NCBI RefSeq assembly: GCF_020523965.1
Contig: NZ_JAJAPX010000005.1
Coordinates: 186,001-250,000 of the forward strand
Reading direction: 5' to 3'
Source: Neotamlana sargassicola
GTDB taxonomy: Bacteria > Bacteroidota > Bacteroidia > Flavobacteriales > Flavobacteriaceae
Length of the DNA stretch: 64,000 nt
Below are positions 52,801 through 62,254 of the stretch, piece by piece (positions within the stretch are counted from its first letter, which is position 1; each line of letters begins with the position of its first letter). The notes beneath the pieces were generated by a model. The model saw only the letters and a list, made by a program, of their open reading frames with translations, did not search any database and had not been told where the DNA came from. A program made the translations under genes and the position numbers.

Positions 52801-54340
52801 GAATTGTTGGTGTTATTGAGGGCACATTTGTGCTTATTAATTGGTAACCGGAACCATCATCGAAATACCATTCGTAGGTGTCGAAACTATTAGCATTAGC
52901 AGCTTCTAAAGTAATGTTAGGTATGCAGTTGCCTAAAGCAGAAAATTGAGTGTCGAAACTAATTTCTGGGGCTGTTGGAAATCCTGAATAATAACCGCCA
53001 GAAGTTGCCGAACCATTAACGTTAAAATAAGCCACGTATAACTCATCATCGCCTTGTACAGAAACATTATTTGTTAAGCCTGTAATTTTGTAGGTAACGT
53101 AATCGTTATTCCCAGAAACGGTACTTGGGCCAATAACATTATAATTTGAAAGTGCTAAATTATTTATGGTAATGTTTGCGCCTGCTTTTGTTACAATTGA
53201 AACGCCTCCATCGTAAGTGGTGTTTCCAATATTATCGATATCGGCTATATTATCAATATTTCCTTTAGTTTCACAACTTAGCGGAGGAACAAAAAATAAA
53301 CCTTGATTGGCTTCACTACTCGAACCTATACCTTGATACGCAAAAACATTTTCAGATGTTTCTACATACATGTTGCCAAATGTATTATAATTATCACCTT
53401 CTATAACATAATATTCTCCGGCATTTATTGTCGCTATTGGTGCATTTCCATTAATGCTAATGGATGTATTATTAGTATGAGCAACAATTAACACATTTTC
53501 CCAGTCGTTATTGCCATCGCCTTTAACAAATATATATTCATTGCCAATTTTTGATAATCCAGCGATTTGATCTAACCCATAATCTCTACCAGTGCCATCA
53601 CCAAAACTTCCGTTTGCAGAACCACAGTTTACAACAATCGGCTTCGTTGATGAAACCAAACAACCTATTAGGCCATCGGTTAAATTATTAGATATGTTTT
53701 CTTCTAGGTTCGCTGCAATAGTGTAGCTTTCTCCTTTATTTAAAGTAACAGAAAAAGGAAAACCACCTGTATAATTTTTTAAAATAAGATTATTAGGTAT
53801 ATCGCTAAAAGTTACCACAGTATTATCTTCGGTTGCCATGGCAGAAGCAAAACTTAAGTAATTATCCTGCGGATTTTCACTTGTAAACATACCTATTCTA
53901 AAAGTAGTATCTAAAGCAGATAAACCTTTGCTAACTAGGGCACCAGCTTGGGCGCTACTGCCAGCTTCCATTCTTATAGATACATAAACGGGAGCATCCG
54001 CTTCTATAATGTAACCTTTGTCTCCCATTATTGTTGAGGTCGTATTGGAGTTAACAAATAACTGGCCATTACCTGTGCCTAAATATTGAATAAGCGGTGT
54101 AGCGTTATCTACAAAACCTGTAACGTAATTAGTGGCTGGTTGTCCAACTGGTATAATGGTATACGGTACCGGTGTATTGGACGGCGTAGATATATAAAGA
54201 TATTGATTTTCTGGATTGGCATTTCCAAGTGCAGAACTTGTTAGTGGAGGAATATAGTGTGTAGTGCTTAATTGTGCATAACCTTTAATGGAAAATACAA
54301 CTAAAAGTACTAGAAACAATAAACGATGGTTAAGCTGCAT
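49814..54340 (-). CDS. T9SS type B surface protein with IgGFc-binding-like and TSP3 repeats (1508 aa)
   Basis: The signal peptide is about 22 residues. The N-terminal 450 residues resemble the IgGFc-binding domain (RMEAGSSAQAGALVSKG, IGMFTSENPQDNYLSFASAMA). A calcium-binding thrombospondin type 3 block lies near 540-570 (DIDNDGIIDNLDIDNDNDGI) and a second at about 755-900 (DSDNDGLKDELDLDSDNDG, TDNDGVYDFYDLDSDNDGI). An Ig-like domain and two copies of the CD-repeat follow (about 1045-1245; TQCDDASNDGQAFFNL, YQCDDGTDNYDG), and then the T9SS type B domain (FFTPNNDGYNDTWQIIGL ... GHFTLKR). It is likely an adhesin-like surface protein. Confidence 0.92.
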   Translation of the reverse strand: MQLNHRLLFLVLLVVFSIKGYAQLSTTHYIPPLTSSALGNANPENQYLYISTPSNTPVPYTIIPVGQPATNYVTGFVDNATPLIQYLGTGNGQLFVNSNTTSTIMGDKGYIIEADAPVYVSIRMEAGSSAQAGALVSKGLSALDTTFRIGMFTSENPQDNYLSFASAMATEDNTVVTFSDIPNNLILKNYTGGFPFSVTLNKGESYTIAANLEENISNNLTDGLIGCLVSSTKPIVVNCGSANGSFGDGTGRDYGLDQIAGLSKIGNEYIFVKGDGNNDWENVLIVAHTNNTSISINGNAPIATINAGEYYVIEGDNYNTFGNMYVETSENVFAYQGIGSSSEANQGLFFVPPLSCETKGNIDNIADIDNIGNTTYDGGVSIVTKAGANITINNLALSNYNVIGPSTVSGNNDYVTYKITGLTNNVSVQGDDELYVAYFNVNGSATSGGYYSGFPTAPEISFDTQFSALGNCIPNITLEAANANSFDTYEWYFDDGSGYQLISTNVPSITPTIPGKYKLIGTITCTGATLESTEVPVSICPDDIDNDGIIDNLDIDNDNDGILNCTESRGDVTINLSDITNPELVYQDNSTNASITSASYTETSSSGSLNTLFGDSSGDFISVLGNDTSAQSEYTLNFTEAVNIKFTEATISSAVNNNEYFVVKITPSNKNITLVDPDDKLLVDSNFDGVFETGITQISGSEIHFKINTASNGSTPYQFLANSIDSFSFFHYLSDQVTPSTFSGNISLTCFKKDSDNDGLKDELDLDSDNDGIPDTIEGSGQIIELTGIDNDFNGLDDVYDGYTIPIDTDNDGVYDFYDLDSDNDGIYDLIETGQLGILSDTNLDGIEDGPNYGTNGWTDAAETSSDSNTLGYVLNDLDNDLVFSYIDYDSDGDGCSDVIEASFTDENLDTYVGNNTVTVDANGLVTNAVDGYTLPDSNYLNYAPISITTQPEDLTVCELSSGMFSVSSPDAENYQWELSTDGSTWQTLTDNINFSGSTTQNLTVNNVPNSFNNYKFRVLLNRSGNTCGLYSNEATLFINALPTTNTPSTYTQCDDASNDGQAFFNLTLNSIKEDINPNYISEGLSFSYFETETDAQDNTNAISTPENYQDSLGFTPETIWIRVENANGCYRAVALSIVVSPSSAALSAYNPDSIYQCDDGTDNYDGIATFNFSSVKDDIENAIFSNLNVTTHFYESEEDATLETNEIIDISNHTNSNSPNTQSIWVRVKSDLGNNCLGLKELNNLLIVEALPDFSIVENQIVCSSNPDFTVVLDPDEANTNNTYNYEWHFTSLDGSISYQLLSETTSTLTVSEPGTYFVTLTTTNGTNCSETKEVFVNASELATLSDSDITIVDFTKNNNSVSVNTSNLGLGDYEFALAETGSLNVVYQDSPEFYNVTPGLYTLYVNDKKGCGQTSLELSVMGIMKFFTPNNDGYNDTWQIIGLNNSTDIKTIFIFDRYGKLLKQASSLNEGWDGTSRGILMPTGDYWYKISLNDGRTFNGHFTLKR

Positions 54341-54494
54341 TAATGGAATTTATTAAAACCTTTATAGAAACAAATTATGCATTAAAATATGTTTTTTAAT
54401 TTACTTTAGACTTCTTTAACCTTAAAAGGTTTAACTATTAGTTGTAACGTTTTTTATTGAAGTGTAATTCGGTCAAAAACACGCAAAATATAGG

Positions 54495-57400
54495 TTAACG
54501 CTTTAAGCTAAAATGACCTTTTAATTTAAAGGTTTCGCCATTTTGAATTATATCTGCCACATACCAATAATCGTCGGCAGGCATATTATAACCATTAAAT
54601 GTTCCATCCCAACCAAGCGATGTGTCCATAAGTGTTTTTAATAATTTACCATAACGGCTGTAAACATAAACAATAGTTCCTGGTATTTCTTCAATGCCAA
54701 CAATATGCCAAGTATCATTATAGCTATCGTTGTTTGGGGTGAAATATTTTGGAATATCTACAATCATAACTTCGGTAGTTACATCATCGCAACCAAAAAT
54801 ATCTCTAATTGTAATTGTATGAAGGCCATAAGTTACATTCGGAAAAATGTTGGAAGTTTGGGGTTCTCCATCGTCTAAAATAAAAACGTAATTTCCAATA
54901 CCATTTACATTTACGGTAATGCTGTTAGGATCTTCAAAATCTACTTTTGTTGTAAATTCTATATTTGCCGATTGCGATTCAACTACTGTAAATGATTTAG
55001 TGAACGTACAGCTGTTAGAATTTGCGTGAGTTGTGGTTGCAGTTACCCAATAATCTCCAACTTGACTAGCATCAGACAGTTCTATTTGTGGTGTGGTTTC
55101 TCCCGTAGACCACAAAAAGGTATCGTTAGGGTTACCGGTTGAAGCATCTAAAATTAAAGGTAAGTCGTTAACGCATAACGGTTCTATATCTTCAATTGCT
55201 ACTTGAGGTAAGGGATCAATATAAGTACTAAATTGGGTTGTGCCGAAACAATTAGTTTGATTGTTTTCTAAACGAGCATAAATAATTTCGTTGTTAAAAG
55301 CTTCATAATTATTAGATAGAGCGTTCGTGGCATTGTTGGCATCGTCTAAATTATTGTAATATGAAATGGTATATTCTGAAGCGTTCAAGCCATTTAAAAT
55401 ACTTGCGTTTTGGCTAGTTAAATCGAAGACAAACAAGCCATCAAAATCGTCGTCGCAGGCTATTAAATCATTTGGTGCATTTGGAATTGGGTTTTCATTA
55501 ATTTGTAATGTAATTGGTATTGATATATGGCATCCTGTTTCTGGATTGGTTATTCTATAAAATATGTCGTGACTATTAGCAGTATAATTATAGGTGTTAT
55601 TAATTGGGTTTTGGTTGTTTTCGGCATCATCAAAAGTATCATGGTAACTTATTGTTACGGCGGTAGTATCGTTAACAAGCATATTGTTTACTAAGGATAA
55701 GTCGTAAGTATTTGTTTCGTTATCGCAAATTTCAACCGTTGTAATGTTGTTTGTGGCGGGAGGTAAATTTACCAACAATTCTACTGTATTAATACTATAA
55801 CAGCCCGTAACCTCGTTGGCTACTTTTATATAAACTGTTTTAGCAACGGAGCTAAACGCAGTTGGATCTGTAATTTCTTGTGAGTTATCTAATCCGTCAT
55901 CCGGATTAATGTCTTCAAAATTTTCGAAGTAATTTATTATTAGATTGTCTTGTAGGCGGTCTAAAATTTCGTAATCTGCGGTTGTTAAATCAAAAATGGT
56001 TTCTCCGTCGTAATCGGTATCACATGCCACTAGTGGCGCTGTAACAGGCGTGATATCTGGTGTTGAAATAATATTTATGCCTAATTCTTCTACTACAAAG
56101 CATAGCGAATCTTCACTTTCTATTCTAACGTATAAACTTTGCGGATTTGAAGTATTTGTAAAATTGAGTGGTAAGGGAGCTTGGTTATTTTGAGCATCTA
56201 CACGATTGGAATGAAACGAAATATTTAAGGCATCGGGAGAGCCTTGAGATATTTCAGTAGCCTTTGCACTTAAATCGAAGTTGTGAATACCATCGTTACT
56301 GTCGTCATCACAAATTAGGTAATCAATAACTGGATTATAAACAGGATCTGGGGAAACTTGTAGAAGAAACGAGCTTGTACCATAACAATCGGGATCTGTA
56401 ATGTTCTCAACTTTTACGTAAATGGTCTGCGGACTTGTTTGATTACGATATACTGTATTTTTATCTATTTGAGTTGTTAGTGCGGCGTCTTCAAAATACA
56501 AAACTTCTTTTCCTGTTTGTCCGTTTAAAATTTCCTCATCTTTTTCCGATAGTAAAAAATCGGCAAACGCATCACCATCATCTTCACATATTTGGTAGTT
56601 GCTTATTGTTGGGAAGTTTGGTAGGGTATTCACTATAATTTCAAAAGGAACAATTGAATAACAGTTCGTCTCGCTAATAATATCTTCAACCCTAACGTAT
56701 ATCGTTTGTGTACTTGTGGTATAAGAATTGCGTTGATTTTCAGGAATTGGGTTTTGGTCTAAATCGGCATCCTCGAAACTGATAAAAAAATCTATTTCTA
56801 AACCACTAGTATCGCTTATAATTTCTGGAATTTTATCATTTAAATTTACAACTGTTTCTCCATCTTGGTCGTTGTCACAAATTATAATATCATCTGGCTG
56901 ATTTGTTGTTGGAGCAGTATACACCTCAATTCTAAAAGGATTAACCGTAAAGCATCCAGAATTTATTGCTTCAATCCTGGCATAAAGCGTTTCTACAGGG
57001 TTTGTGTTATTATAAAAAGGCGGTAACTGATTAATGTTAATTTGTGCGTCGCTATCGGTTTCGAAATAGGTAACAACAAAATTGGAATTATCGTTTGTAA
57101 TTATACCATCTAACGAATGTAAATCTATACTTGCGATACCATCGTCATCGTCGTCACAATATGGAAGAACTACATTTTCAAAAAGTAAAATAGGGTTAAC
57201 AAGTAATGTAATTTGAGAGTTTTCGCTACATTCTCCATTATCTAAACGAATGTATAAAACATCTGGACTCGTGGCTTCATATAATTGCGATTTATCGAGT
57301 GCATTAACGTTATTGTCTCTGTCTTCTTCGGTTTCAAAAAAAGTTACCGTAACAGGTAGGGGTAAATCGTTAGAAATGTAGGCTTCTACAGTAAGTAAAT

Positions 57401-59375
57401 TAAAATTTAGTGTGTCGTTTTCATCGTCGTTATCGTCGCAAAGGGCATAATCGCCTGTGTTTGTTCCTGTTAAAAGTAAGTTGGTGTGAATTTCGAAGGG
57501 CACAATACTATGGCAACCAGAGGCATCGTCTACGATTCTTAAATAAATTGTTGCCGAACCAGGTTCTGAAATGGCATTAGTAAATTGATAATTTGTTTCG
57601 TCTGCAATAGGATTATCGCCTGTTTCGGCGTCGTCTCGATATGTGTGAAAGGTAGTAGAAACACCGGTTAAACCGTTTAAAATATCATCTATAACTTCGG
57701 TTAAGTCGAAAGATGCAGATCCGTCTAAATCCGAATCACAAGCGTCAAGATATTGTGTATCTCTATTTACAATAGGACTTACTGTAATGTTTACACTTAG
57801 TGTTGTTGTATTAACACATCCGGTTGATGCATCAACAACACGAACATACACCGTTTCGTTAGGCGTAGAGCTGTTTATATACGGTATGGAAATAGGATTG
57901 TCGCCTGTTGTAGCATCTAGAGAATTATAATGATACGTAACATTGTAGGTTGATTCGCCACCAGTAATTTCGTCATTTTTTTCAGAAAGGTCTATTATTG
58001 TAAAACCATCTGGATTATCATCGGCATCACAAATATTTAAATCTGTAGGTGTTGTTATGTCTGGTAAACTGTTAACTACTAGGTTAAACGTGGTGTAGGC
58101 AAAACAATCGCTGTCTAAATCATCAATTCGTACATAAATTAATTGTGGGTTTGATGCATTAGAAATTGGTGTTAAAATAGGATTAATATTGTTCCTAGCA
58201 TTTAAATCAGAATAGTGATATGAAAAATCGTAATTCGTAAACGGAATGTTTGCAATGAGTTCGTCATTTTTAGTTGATAAGTCAAATACTTCAATACCGT
58301 CTTCACTTGGGTCATCACATAATTCGTAATTGGAAATAGGATCTATGGGTTCTTCGGAGTTTAACGTAATTATAATTTCATCTTCTTCCATGCAATCGGA
58401 GCCATTTACGGGAACTGTTACTTCAACATTATAAGTGCCACTTTCTGTAGCGTTATAGGTTGGGGATATGGCACCGGAAATTAAATTTCCATCTAAATAC
58501 CAAGTATACGATGCTAGTGGGTTGTTTATGTTAGCGTTTAATAAAGTTGAGGCTGCGCAGGTTTCAATATCTTCACCTAAGTCTAATATTTTAAAACTAT
58601 CGCCTTCAATAAATACCGCCGAATCGAAAGTGCCATCGGTAATGTCGGCAATAATTAATTTAATATGATAGGTGACGTTTGGCAATATATTTCCCGAGGC
58701 ATTTAAAATAGTCGTGCGTCCGTTATAATTAGTATCTCCTACATTGTAACCATCAAAATATTGGTCGTTTTGTGCAGGACAAACACCAAAAATTTCTGGA
58801 TGAATAGAGTTGGTACTAACCGGTGTTGTTGTAGATGGTACCAATGCAATATTTTGGTAAGGGTCTGTAGTTCCAGCTTCTTTAATTAAGAACACAAAGC
58901 CTTCTGATAAGCGACAAGGATTGTATTCAAAATACTCTTCTGATGCGAATAAATAATTAAAACTAAATTGATTAGATATTGAAATAAAATCGAATTCTAT
59001 AGAAGTTGCATTAACGGTATTTGTTATACCTAAGGCGGTTTCAATATCTGGATCGGTTCCCCAAGTTGTAGAGCCTTCACTTAATGTTGGAGTGCGTTCG
59101 GCGTTACCTCCAGATTCCGCCCCACCAGTGGCTAAAACAATACCGTGAGAAAAAGGGAAATTAGAATTTCCTCTTTCAAAATATCCATAACTAGGAAACC
59201 CCGTGGAAGCGCCGTTAACTGCCGAATTTATATTTGAAATGTCTACACAACCGTCTACTAAATTGTTTTGTATTAAAGGTTCTAACCCTACAGAACTATC
59301 AATGGTAATTTTTTGGGAAAAGCTAAATTTACTAAAGCATAACGTAATTAATAGGATATAGTAGAAATATCGCAT
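54495..59375 (-). CDS. Giant T9SS type B surface protein with 11 tandem CD-repeats (1626 aa)
   Basis: The signal peptide is about 20 residues. A choice-of-anchor L domain spans 25-265 (YGYFERGNSNFPFSHGIVLATGG, LFASEEYFEYN), then an Ig-like domain to about 340. From about 350 to 1390 there are 11 tandem modules of roughly 94 residues. Each opens with a Cys-Asp-rich loop such as LCDDPSEDG, ACDSDLDG, YCDDDDDG or ICDNDQDG followed by F-D-L, and closes with a TIYVRV-type strand and a lone Cys. A last Ig-like part and the T9SS type B domain (YFTPNNDSYNDTWHIVGI, GHFSLKR) follow. The acidic loops suggest calcium binding, and the paired Cys in each module a disulfide. It probably forms a long extracellular stalk. 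Confidence 0.93.
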   Translation of the reverse strand: MRYFYYILLITLCFSKFSFSQKITIDSSVGLEPLIQNNLVDGCVDISNINSAVNGASTGFPSYGYFERGNSNFPFSHGIVLATGGAESGGNAERTPTLSEGSTTWGTDPDIETALGITNTVNATSIEFDFISISNQFSFNYLFASEEYFEYNPCRLSEGFVFLIKEAGTTDPYQNIALVPSTTTPVSTNSIHPEIFGVCPAQNDQYFDGYNVGDTNYNGRTTILNASGNILPNVTYHIKLIIADITDGTFDSAVFIEGDSFKILDLGEDIETCAASTLLNANINNPLASYTWYLDGNLISGAISPTYNATESGTYNVEVTVPVNGSDCMEEDEIIITLNSEEPIDPISNYELCDDPSEDGIEVFDLSTKNDELIANIPFTNYDFSYHYSDLNARNNINPILTPISNASNPQLIYVRIDDLDSDCFAYTTFNLVVNSLPDITTPTDLNICDADDNPDGFTIIDLSEKNDEITGGESTYNVTYHYNSLDATTGDNPISIPYINSSTPNETVYVRVVDASTGCVNTTTLSVNITVSPIVNRDTQYLDACDSDLDGSASFDLTEVIDDILNGLTGVSTTFHTYRDDAETGDNPIADETNYQFTNAISEPGSATIYLRIVDDASGCHSIVPFEIHTNLLLTGTNTGDYALCDDNDDENDTLNFNLLTVEAYISNDLPLPVTVTFFETEEDRDNNVNALDKSQLYEATSPDVLYIRLDNGECSENSQITLLVNPILLFENVVLPYCDDDDDGIASIDLHSLDGIITNDNSNFVVTYFETDSDAQININQLPPFYNNTNPVETLYARIEAINSGCFTVNPFRIEVYTAPTTNQPDDIIICDNDQDGETVVNLNDKIPEIISDTSGLEIDFFISFEDADLDQNPIPENQRNSYTTSTQTIYVRVEDIISETNCYSIVPFEIIVNTLPNFPTISNYQICEDDGDAFADFLLSEKDEEILNGQTGKEVLYFEDAALTTQIDKNTVYRNQTSPQTIYVKVENITDPDCYGTSSFLLQVSPDPVYNPVIDYLICDDDSNDGIHNFDLSAKATEISQGSPDALNISFHSNRVDAQNNQAPLPLNFTNTSNPQSLYVRIESEDSLCFVVEELGINIISTPDITPVTAPLVACDTDYDGETIFDLTTADYEILDRLQDNLIINYFENFEDINPDDGLDNSQEITDPTAFSSVAKTVYIKVANEVTGCYSINTVELLVNLPPATNNITTVEICDNETNTYDLSLVNNMLVNDTTAVTISYHDTFDDAENNQNPINNTYNYTANSHDIFYRITNPETGCHISIPITLQINENPIPNAPNDLIACDDDFDGLFVFDLTSQNASILNGLNASEYTISYYNNLDDANNATNALSNNYEAFNNEIIYARLENNQTNCFGTTQFSTYIDPLPQVAIEDIEPLCVNDLPLILDASTGNPNDTFLWSTGETTPQIELSDASQVGDYWVTATTTHANSNSCTFTKSFTVVESQSANIEFTTKVDFEDPNSITVNVNGIGNYVFILDDGEPQTSNIFPNVTYGLHTITIRDIFGCDDVTTEVMIVDIPKYFTPNNDSYNDTWHIVGIEEIPGTIVYVYSRYGKLLKTLMDTSLGWDGTFNGYNMPADDYWYVADIIQNGETFKLKGHFSLKR
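55208..58328 (-). repeat. Tandem protein-repeat array inside the giant surface protein
   Basis: Eleven diverged copies of a module of about 280 bases lie head to tail in frame. They are recognisable at the protein level by C-D-x-D-x-D-G, F-D-L, a Y-x-x-x-x-D-A segment and I-Y-V-R. DNA identity between copies is low by eye, so the array looks old rather than freshly expanded. Confidence 0.85.
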
Positions 59376-59516
59376 GGCTATTGTAGGGGTATTACAAGAT
59401 TTTTAGGGATTTAATTTTATTACTGCAAATTATAAAATATATTTTACTAAAAATAAATTATTTAAACTAAAGCCCGAAATAAAATAGTAGAACTGTAAAT
59501 TATCTTGTTAAAATAA

Positions 59517-62225
59517 TTACTTTTTTAAAGAAAAGTGGTTTTTAAAAACTCTACCATCTTGCAGGGTAACCGCAAACCAATAATCGTCCGCGGGTAATAG
59601 TTTTCCTTTGTATTTTCCATTCCAACCTTCACCTGTTGGGTTTAACTCTTTTAAAAGTTTACCATACCTATCAAAAATTAAAATTTTGCTATTAGGTTGA
59701 AACATGTTATTTATTCCGGCAATCTGCCATGTATCGTTAATACCGTCGTTATTTGGGGTGAAGTATTTAGGAAACCCAATAACCGAAACCAAATCGCTAA
59801 CTTCACCGCAGTCGTTTTTAGTATCTCGAACATAAACATTATAAATTCCAGGAGAAATATTCTCGAAAACATTGTTTTCTTGATAAGGTTTAATAAGGTT
59901 GTTTTCACTATCGATTAATTGATACTCGTACTCGCCATCGCCGGTGACAAAAACAGTTATTATGTTGTTTTTTGAAACATCCTGAACCTCTATTTTTTCA
60001 AATTGGGCGACGTTTGAAGGTGTTACAGTTACCGTTCTTGATTTCGAACAGCCATTTGCATTAGTTACAGTTACAATATAATCTTGGGCTTGATTGATAT
60101 TGATTTCAAAAGTGTTTTCTCCGGTGGACCAAATATAGGTGTATTCATTTGGCGTACCTTCTAAAATACCAGCGTTTATTGGTATTGTGTCCGGATGAAA
60201 ATTTAAGCAATAGTTTGTGATTTCTTCAGTATTTATTTCAGGAAGTTTATGCACAGTAAGTTGTACTTCGCTTATACCATAGCAATTATTATCGTTTTCT
60301 ACACGAGCGTATATTGTTTGAGTGTAAGGTATGCTATTAGTGTAATTTGAGCTTAAGGTGTTTACCTCTAAAAGTGCATCATCGTAGGTTTCGTAATAAC
60401 TAAGCTCGAGATCTGGTTGATGACCGGCGAGAATAAGACTGTCTGCTTCATTTAAATTAAAACGGTGAAAGCCATCTTCCGAACCATCGTCGTCGCAAGC
60501 GGCGGGGATATTAACATCGTTAACTTTGGTGACGCTTACGCTAAGAGTTAATTCAGAAAAACTTGAACAGCCAGTAATATCATTTAATACTGTAACATAA
60601 ATGGTTTGGGGGTTAGAAGAGTTATTAAAAGATTCGGGTGTGATTTCCATACTTCTTGCCGCATCAGTGTAATATATTACACTTCGGTCCGGTTCATTAT
60701 CTACTATGTTATTAAAAGCTTCGTTTAAATTAAAAGTTGTTAAACCATCTGGGGAGCCATCTTCATCGCATTGTAGTAATGTTGTATTTACTGCAGTTGG
60801 GTTTGGTGAAAATGTAACAAAAGCATGACCTTCTATAGCGCATTCACCATTGTTGGGTTCGATATAAACCTGGTATTTTCCCGGTTGCGTAATATCTAAA
60901 TCGAAATCGGTTTCAGGTATTAGGGTTTCATCTCGATACCACTGGTAGGTTGCTCCCGGTATATCTAAGGATTCCAGTTTGTAATTTTCGCCATCACAAA
61001 GCGTTAAACTACTCGATGAATCGCCATTTTTTATAATATCTATTTGTTTGTTAAAAAAAGATGAAACAAATGGTGGTAATCCTTGAGATGAATTAGCAGG
61101 AGATAAGTCAATTGCGTTATGAACATAGTTACACAACAAGCCTTGTACATTAGGGTTTTCTATGACTCCTAAATAAGGTAAACCTTGGTCGTAGGTAGCA
61201 CTTAATGCCCTGTAAATTTTTCCGTTAGGACCAAGTTGTAAACCCCCACGATATAGTTGTCGGTTGTCTAAAATGACTTCAGAATCACGAATAATTGGTG
61301 CTTTTAAATAATATTGAGCCAGAATAGATGTATGGTTTGCAGGGTTTTCGCTGCCGCCACCAAAAAAGTCGTTAGAATAGGTTATGTAAAGCATCTCACT
61401 ATTAGGCGAAAACTCTATACCATAAGGATTGTAATTTCCAGAGGCCGTTTTTAATAATATATCGTTGGTAAATTTACCGGTGGCCGTATCAAAATCAAAT
61501 AAATGTAAGTTTTCGGAGGCATTGGCACATGCCATTTTAGTGCCATCGGGAGATAGCTTTAAATAACCACGGCCATCACTTGTATTCAAGGTAATAAATG
61601 TTGATTTTACGGGCGTGGTGTTAATACCATTGGCATCTACCTCGAAAGCAAAAAATGTGTTAAACGGAAAGCCCATACCGTTTTGGTTGGCAAATGTAAC
61701 TACCCAGAATGTTTCTGTGACACAATCTTTTAAAACCGCGGTTACTTTTTCTGAGCATTCATCAACAAGGTTAATGTTTTTTAAAGTAATACCTCCCAAG
61801 CCACCATCTAAACTCATATCTACCTCAGAGTAGTTTAAACCACGATTTACCGGGTTATTTTGAGTAATTTGTTCATCTACAGTAAAAATGTAATAAACAG
61901 TTGGATTTTGAGGTTTTGGTACAATAATGGCCGATTGAGTACTAGAAAAATCACCTATTAAACCTGTTCCATTGAGCATAATATCGTGGTTTCTGTTAAA
62001 TACGGTTGAGCCATCGGTGTAAAATAACAAATCACCGTTTTCATCTGATATTGAGGTACAGCCTTCACGAGTATTTAAATTACCATCGGTTAATGAAGTA
62101 ACTTCACCGGTTAGAGTATTAAAATTTATTCCAGCATTTTCTCCAAAATACCAATTGGCGGCTTGGTTTTGAGAATGCACATAAAAAACAGTAAATAGAA
62201 TAAAGACTAGGTATAATTTTTTCAT
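59517..62225 (-). CDS. T9SS type B surface protein with N-terminal propeller (902 aa)
   Basis: The signal peptide is about 18 residues. The first 390 residues look like a beta-propeller found in gliding-associated proteins (NWYFGENAGINFNTLTGEV, LLFYTDGSTVFNRNHDIM, GRGYLKLSPDGTKMACAN, LQLGPNGKIYRA). An Ig-like domain (about 395-470) is followed by two CD-repeats (about 475-660; LQCDEDGSPDGLTTFNLNE, AACDDDGSEDGFHRFNLNE), another Ig-like part, and the T9SS type B domain (YFTPNNDGINDTWQIAGI, IFDRYGKLLKEL, NHFSLKK). It is the first of the four-gene set in transcription order. Confidence 0.92.
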   Translation of the reverse strand: MKKLYLVFILFTVFYVHSQNQAANWYFGENAGINFNTLTGEVTSLTDGNLNTREGCTSISDENGDLLFYTDGSTVFNRNHDIMLNGTGLIGDFSSTQSAIIVPKPQNPTVYYIFTVDEQITQNNPVNRGLNYSEVDMSLDGGLGGITLKNINLVDECSEKVTAVLKDCVTETFWVVTFANQNGMGFPFNTFFAFEVDANGINTTPVKSTFITLNTSDGRGYLKLSPDGTKMACANASENLHLFDFDTATGKFTNDILLKTASGNYNPYGIEFSPNSEMLYITYSNDFFGGGSENPANHTSILAQYYLKAPIIRDSEVILDNRQLYRGGLQLGPNGKIYRALSATYDQGLPYLGVIENPNVQGLLCNYVHNAIDLSPANSSQGLPPFVSSFFNKQIDIIKNGDSSSSLTLCDGENYKLESLDIPGATYQWYRDETLIPETDFDLDITQPGKYQVYIEPNNGECAIEGHAFVTFSPNPTAVNTTLLQCDEDGSPDGLTTFNLNEAFNNIVDNEPDRSVIYYTDAARSMEITPESFNNSSNPQTIYVTVLNDITGCSSFSELTLSVSVTKVNDVNIPAACDDDGSEDGFHRFNLNEADSLILAGHQPDLELSYYETYDDALLEVNTLSSNYTNSIPYTQTIYARVENDNNCYGISEVQLTVHKLPEINTEEITNYCLNFHPDTIPINAGILEGTPNEYTYIWSTGENTFEININQAQDYIVTVTNANGCSKSRTVTVTPSNVAQFEKIEVQDVSKNNIITVFVTGDGEYEYQLIDSENNLIKPYQENNVFENISPGIYNVYVRDTKNDCGEVSDLVSVIGFPKYFTPNNDGINDTWQIAGINNMFQPNSKILIFDRYGKLLKELNPTGEGWNGKYKGKLLPADDYWFAVTLQDGRVFKNHFSLKK

Positions 62226-62254
62226 CTTTTAAATAGCAATTGCTATCAAAGATA

